DNA of 64,000 nt from Mucilaginibacter phenanthrenivorans. Its GTDB lineage: Bacteria > Bacteroidota > Bacteroidia > Sphingobacteriales > Sphingobacteriaceae. The stretch covers positions 113,187-177,186 of the forward strand of contig NZ_JAHVAP010000011.1 of NCBI RefSeq assembly GCF_024721155.1, written 5' to 3'. The position numbers and the translations under genes were made by a program. Under the pieces are notes generated by a model that was not told the origin of the DNA, did not search any database, and saw only the letters and a list, made by a program, of their open reading frames with translations. Shown in pieces: positions 61,618 to 64,000 of this stretch (the first letter of the stretch is position 1; each line of letters begins with the position of its first letter).

Positions 61618-62847
61618 ATGATGAGAATAAAGCTTTCAATACATTTTTTGATCATTGCCTGTTCGTTATCATGCGCCGGATCCGTCAAAAAATACAATAG
61701 CAAACCCATTACTAAACTGCCTGGTGACAAACCAGGAATTATTACCGCAGCCGATCAAACCAGCCAATACATAGATTATTTAAAAGGTAAAAACGTAGGG
61801 ATGGTTATCAACCAAACCTCGGTTATCGGCAAAAACAAAACACTCAGTTTGGACAGCCTGGTTAAACTGGGCATCACCGTAAAAAAAATCTACGGGCCTG
61901 AGCATGGCTTTAGGGGCGACGCCAGCAACGGGGCGGATGTAAATAACAGTGTGGATGCTAAAACAGGCATCCCGGTGATCTCCATTTATGGCAATAAACA
62001 TTTCAAGCCAACCCCGGAAGATTTACAGGGCATCGATGTAATGATCTATGACATCCAGGATGTGGGTGTTAGGTTTTACACTTACCTCTCAACACTACAA
62101 TATGTAATGGAGGCCTGCGCCGAAAACAACATTGAACTAATGATATTGGACAGGCCGAATCCCAATGGCTTTTATGTTGACGGGCCAATCCTGGAGCCAA
62201 ACATTCGCGCGTTTGTGGCCATGAACCCGATCCCTATTGTTCACGGACTTACCACTGCTGAATATGCACAGATGCTGAACGGTGAAGGCTGGCTAAAGGA
62301 CCATGAAAAATGTAAGCTAAAAATTATAAAAGTGGCAAACTATAAGCACAGTATGCCTTACACATTGCCGGTGAGCCCATCGCCAAACCTGAATACGGAC
62401 AAGTCGATTTTATTATACCCCTCGGTTTGTTTGTTTGAGGGCACAACTTTTAGCCTTGGCCGTGGCACCATGTCGCCATTTTTAGAGGTGGGGCATCCGG
62501 CCCTTGAGGGAAAATACAGCTTTTCATTTACACCGGTAAGTATTAAGGGAATGAGCGAGGATCCACCGCAAAAAAATAAAACGTGTTACGGCATCGATCT
62601 TAAAAATTACGATACAAATACTATTTATACAAGTGCTAAACTTAATTTAGCGCTGTTAATTGAGCTTTATAAAGCTTTCCCGGATAAGGAGCACTTTTTC
62701 AATGCCTACTTCACCAAACTTGCCGGAACTGTGACATTACGCAAACAAATTGAGGCAGGCAAAACCGAAGCAGAAATAAGGGCCAGTTGGGAGCCTGGAT
62801 TAAGTAATTATAAGGCCATGAGGGCAAAGTATTTGCTGTATCCATAA
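61618..62847 (+). CDS. namZ: Exo-beta-N-acetylmuramidase NamZ (DUF1343)
   Basis: 409 residues, lipoprotein-like signal (IIACSLSCAGS). DUF1343 domain with VGMVINQTSV, YGPEHGFRGDAS, GIDVMIYDIQDVGVRFYTYL and SPNLNTDKSILLYPS, matching NamZ, which removes terminal MurNAc from peptidoglycan fragments. It takes part in wall recycling. Divergent from the LolC/E permease. Confidence 0.92.
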   Translation: MMRIKLSIHFLIIACSLSCAGSVKKYNSKPITKLPGDKPGIITAADQTSQYIDYLKGKNVGMVINQTSVIGKNKTLSLDSLVKLGITVKKIYGPEHGFRGDASNGADVNNSVDAKTGIPVISIYGNKHFKPTPEDLQGIDVMIYDIQDVGVRFYTYLSTLQYVMEACAENNIELMILDRPNPNGFYVDGPILEPNIRAFVAMNPIPIVHGLTTAEYAQMLNGEGWLKDHEKCKLKIIKVANYKHSMPYTLPVSPSPNLNTDKSILLYPSVCLFEGTTFSLGRGTMSPFLEVGHPALEGKYSFSFTPVSIKGMSEDPPQKNKTCYGIDLKNYDTNTIYTSAKLNLALLIELYKAFPDKEHFFNAYFTKLAGTVTLRKQIEAGKTEAEIRASWEPGLSNYKAMRAKYLLYP

Positions 62848-62848
62848 C

Positions 62849-62875
62849 CGATTTCGGATGTTCGATCCCGGATTT
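62849..62875. repeat. Degenerate stutter tract, related to 40871-40908
   Basis: CGATTTCGGATGTTCGATCC and CGGATTT are two variants of TTCGATTTCGGATT, just after namZ. Confidence 0.55.
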
Positions 62876-62909
62876 AGTTAAAATGCGTTCAATGCTAGCT
62901 GTTTTAGCC

Positions 62910-62940
62910 TTGCCACAACACTTATTTTTTAGTAACTTTA
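62910..62940 (+). promoter_or_regulatory. Promoter of fmt
   Basis: TTG (62910-62912), 20 bases, then TAACTTTA (62933-62940), one mismatch from TAnnTTTG. The start codon is 24 bases downstream. Best-spaced -33/-7 pair in the window. Confidence 0.45.
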
Positions 62941-62963
62941 GGAGTTAGCGTTTTTACCTGTAT

Positions 62964-63881
62964 ATGAAGATTATTTTTATGGGCACGCCCCAATTTGCAG
63001 TAGCATCGTTAGATGCATTGATAAAGGCCGGGAGCGATATTATTGCCATAGTTACCGCACCTGATAAACCTGCAGGGCGCGGCAAAAAGCTAAGCGAATC
63101 AGCCGTTAAACAATATGCCGTTGAAAACGGATTAAAAGTATTGCAGCCCGAAAAGCTAAAAGCTCCTGAATTTTTAGAAGAACTAAAAGCCTTAAAAGCA
63201 GACTTGCAGGTGGTGGTTGCATTCCGGATGCTTCCGGAAGCGGTATGGAACATGCCACCTAAGGGGACAATCAACTTACATGCCTCATTATTGCCACAAT
63301 ATCGCGGCGCGGCACCGATAAACTGGGTGCTGATAAATGGCGAAAGAGAAAGCGGCGTTACCACATTTTTCCTGAAGCACGAAATTGATACCGGTGATAT
63401 TTTATTTACCGAGAAAGTTACATTAACAGGTAAGGAGACTGCAGGCGAGCTCCACGACCGCCTGATGCAAAAGGGCGCAGGCCTGCTGGTAAAAACGGTA
63501 AAAGGTGTTGAAAGCGGTCGTTATAATGAGCACCCCCAATCGGCCTTATTGGAGGGTGTTGAATTGAAACATGCACCAAAAATTTTTAAGGAAGATTGTT
63601 TGATAGACTGGACGCAATCAGCCGAAGGAATTTATAATAAGATCCGTGGGCTGAGCCCCTCGCCTACTGCCTACACTACTTTGGGTGATAAGATCCTAAA
63701 GGTGTATGCTGCAACATTCGAAATTGTTGAACCCAGCATTCAGCCAGGCGCCTTTTTTACCGACAATAAAACCCACTTAAAATTTGCTGCAAATGACGGT
63801 TACGTTTATTTAACAGACGTTCAGCTTGAGGGCAAAAAGCAAATGGATATTGGTGCGTTTTTGAGAGGAAATAAACTTTAA
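62964..63881 (+). CDS. fmt: Methionyl-tRNA formyltransferase
   Basis: 305 residues, complete. Formyltransferase domain (1-200) with Asn104, His106 and Asp142 as catalytic residues in GTINLHASLLPQYRGAAPIN and HEIDTGDI, then an OB-like C-terminal domain that binds tRNA. It formylates Met-tRNAfMet for initiation. It closes the window with its own promoter candidate; a def gene is not in view. Confidence 0.95.
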   Translation: MKIIFMGTPQFAVASLDALIKAGSDIIAIVTAPDKPAGRGKKLSESAVKQYAVENGLKVLQPEKLKAPEFLEELKALKADLQVVVAFRMLPEAVWNMPPKGTINLHASLLPQYRGAAPINWVLINGERESGVTTFFLKHEIDTGDILFTEKVTLTGKETAGELHDRLMQKGAGLLVKTVKGVESGRYNEHPQSALLEGVELKHAPKIFKEDCLIDWTQSAEGIYNKIRGLSPSPTAYTTLGDKILKVYAATFEIVEPSIQPGAFFTDNKTHLKFAANDGYVYLTDVQLEGKKQMDIGAFLRGNKL

Positions 63882-63903
63882 ACGCTCCAAAAACCAATCC
63901 CCA

Positions 63904-63929
63904 AAACTTACGAAGTTTAATAAACTTCG
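63904..63929. repeat. Hairpin after fmt with the AAACTTACGAAGTTT word
   Basis: CGAAGTTT (63911-63918) and AAACTTCG (63922-63929) flank three bases. The preceding word is the same as in the inverted repeat at 24719-24751. It may terminate fmt. The last 70 bases show no supported gene. Confidence 0.55.
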
Positions 63930-64000
63930 ATTTCTATGATCTATGCAAGTAATTTATGATAATTATTTTCGTATGCTCGATTTTGATTAACGCAGGCAAA

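Noticed and set aside
1..64000. CRISPR arrays, tRNA or rRNA genes, transposases and prophage genes
   Set aside because: None seen: repeats do not have regular spacers, and no reading frame matches integrases, transposases or phage structural proteins.
63956..64000. Open frame beginning MIIIFVCSILINAGK at the right edge
   Set aside because: Only 15 codons are visible and the segment has no family signal; a gene cannot be claimed.

Overview
The window looks like a chromosomal segment of a free-living member of the Bacteroidota, most likely family Sphingobacteriaceae (Mucilaginibacter or Pedobacter type). I infer this from protein families typical of that group: a vanadium haloperoxidase next to an FG-GAP/ASPIC lipoprotein, a Nudix-like sugar regulator, NamZ, DUF3943 and an MBL-rhodanese fusion. 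Promoter-like TAnnTTTG elements in place of E. coli-type -10 boxes, few Shine-Dalgarno sequences and many palindromic intergenic repeats agree with it. I saw no phage, insertion sequence, CRISPR array, rRNA or tRNA gene. It reads as ordinary chromosome with a high load of small repeats.

Layout. 1-4.9 kb: the start of a DUF5009-type membrane acyltransferase, a small gene with an in-frame TAG, a glycine-rich RRM protein, a GreA/B C-terminal-like protein, a helical protein I do not recognise, a YiaA/B membrane protein and an esterase. 5-14.8 kb: secreted GH13 amylase, AraC regulator, phytanoyl-CoA dioxygenase-type oxygenase, DUF3943 protein, an SDR without the usual catalytic Tyr/Lys, an MMPL/RND exporter, diacylglycerol/undecaprenol kinase and recO. 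15-21.9 kb: a tripartite RND efflux operon (TolC, permease, adaptor) with a divergent LysR regulator. 22-38.5 kb: a carbohydrate and extracellular-enzyme region with GH8, flavin amine oxidase, GH2, haloperoxidase plus FG-GAP lipoprotein, GH3 BglX, a Nudix-like regulator and an M1 peptidase. No SusC/SusD pair is present, so this is not a classical PUL.

38.8-49.9 kb: mnmD-like methyltransferase, MBL-rhodanese sulfur enzyme, zinc-finger protein, short SSB, coiled-coil membrane protein, alpha/beta hydrolase, PAS/GAF/HisKA protein without an ATPase domain, and a minus-strand run of SDR, aromatic amino acid hydroxylase, flippase-like protein, SDR and DUF1003. 50-64 kb: an orphan ABC ATPase, Lrp plus EamA exporter, carboxylesterase, metallophosphoesterase, ankyrin protein, mazG, an ECF sigma factor translationally coupled to a protein with an anti-sigma-like N-terminus and a beta-barrel, a LolC/E-type permease, NamZ muramidase and fmt.

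The least explained structure is intergenic. There are three REP-like hairpin elements, a perfect 25-bp inverted repeat and a pair of GTCCTC/GAGGAC-loop hairpins, all sitting between convergent genes. There is also a second class of degenerate tracts in which one 7-14 nt word is repeated two to four times with small changes. One such tract lies inside the mnmD coding frame.
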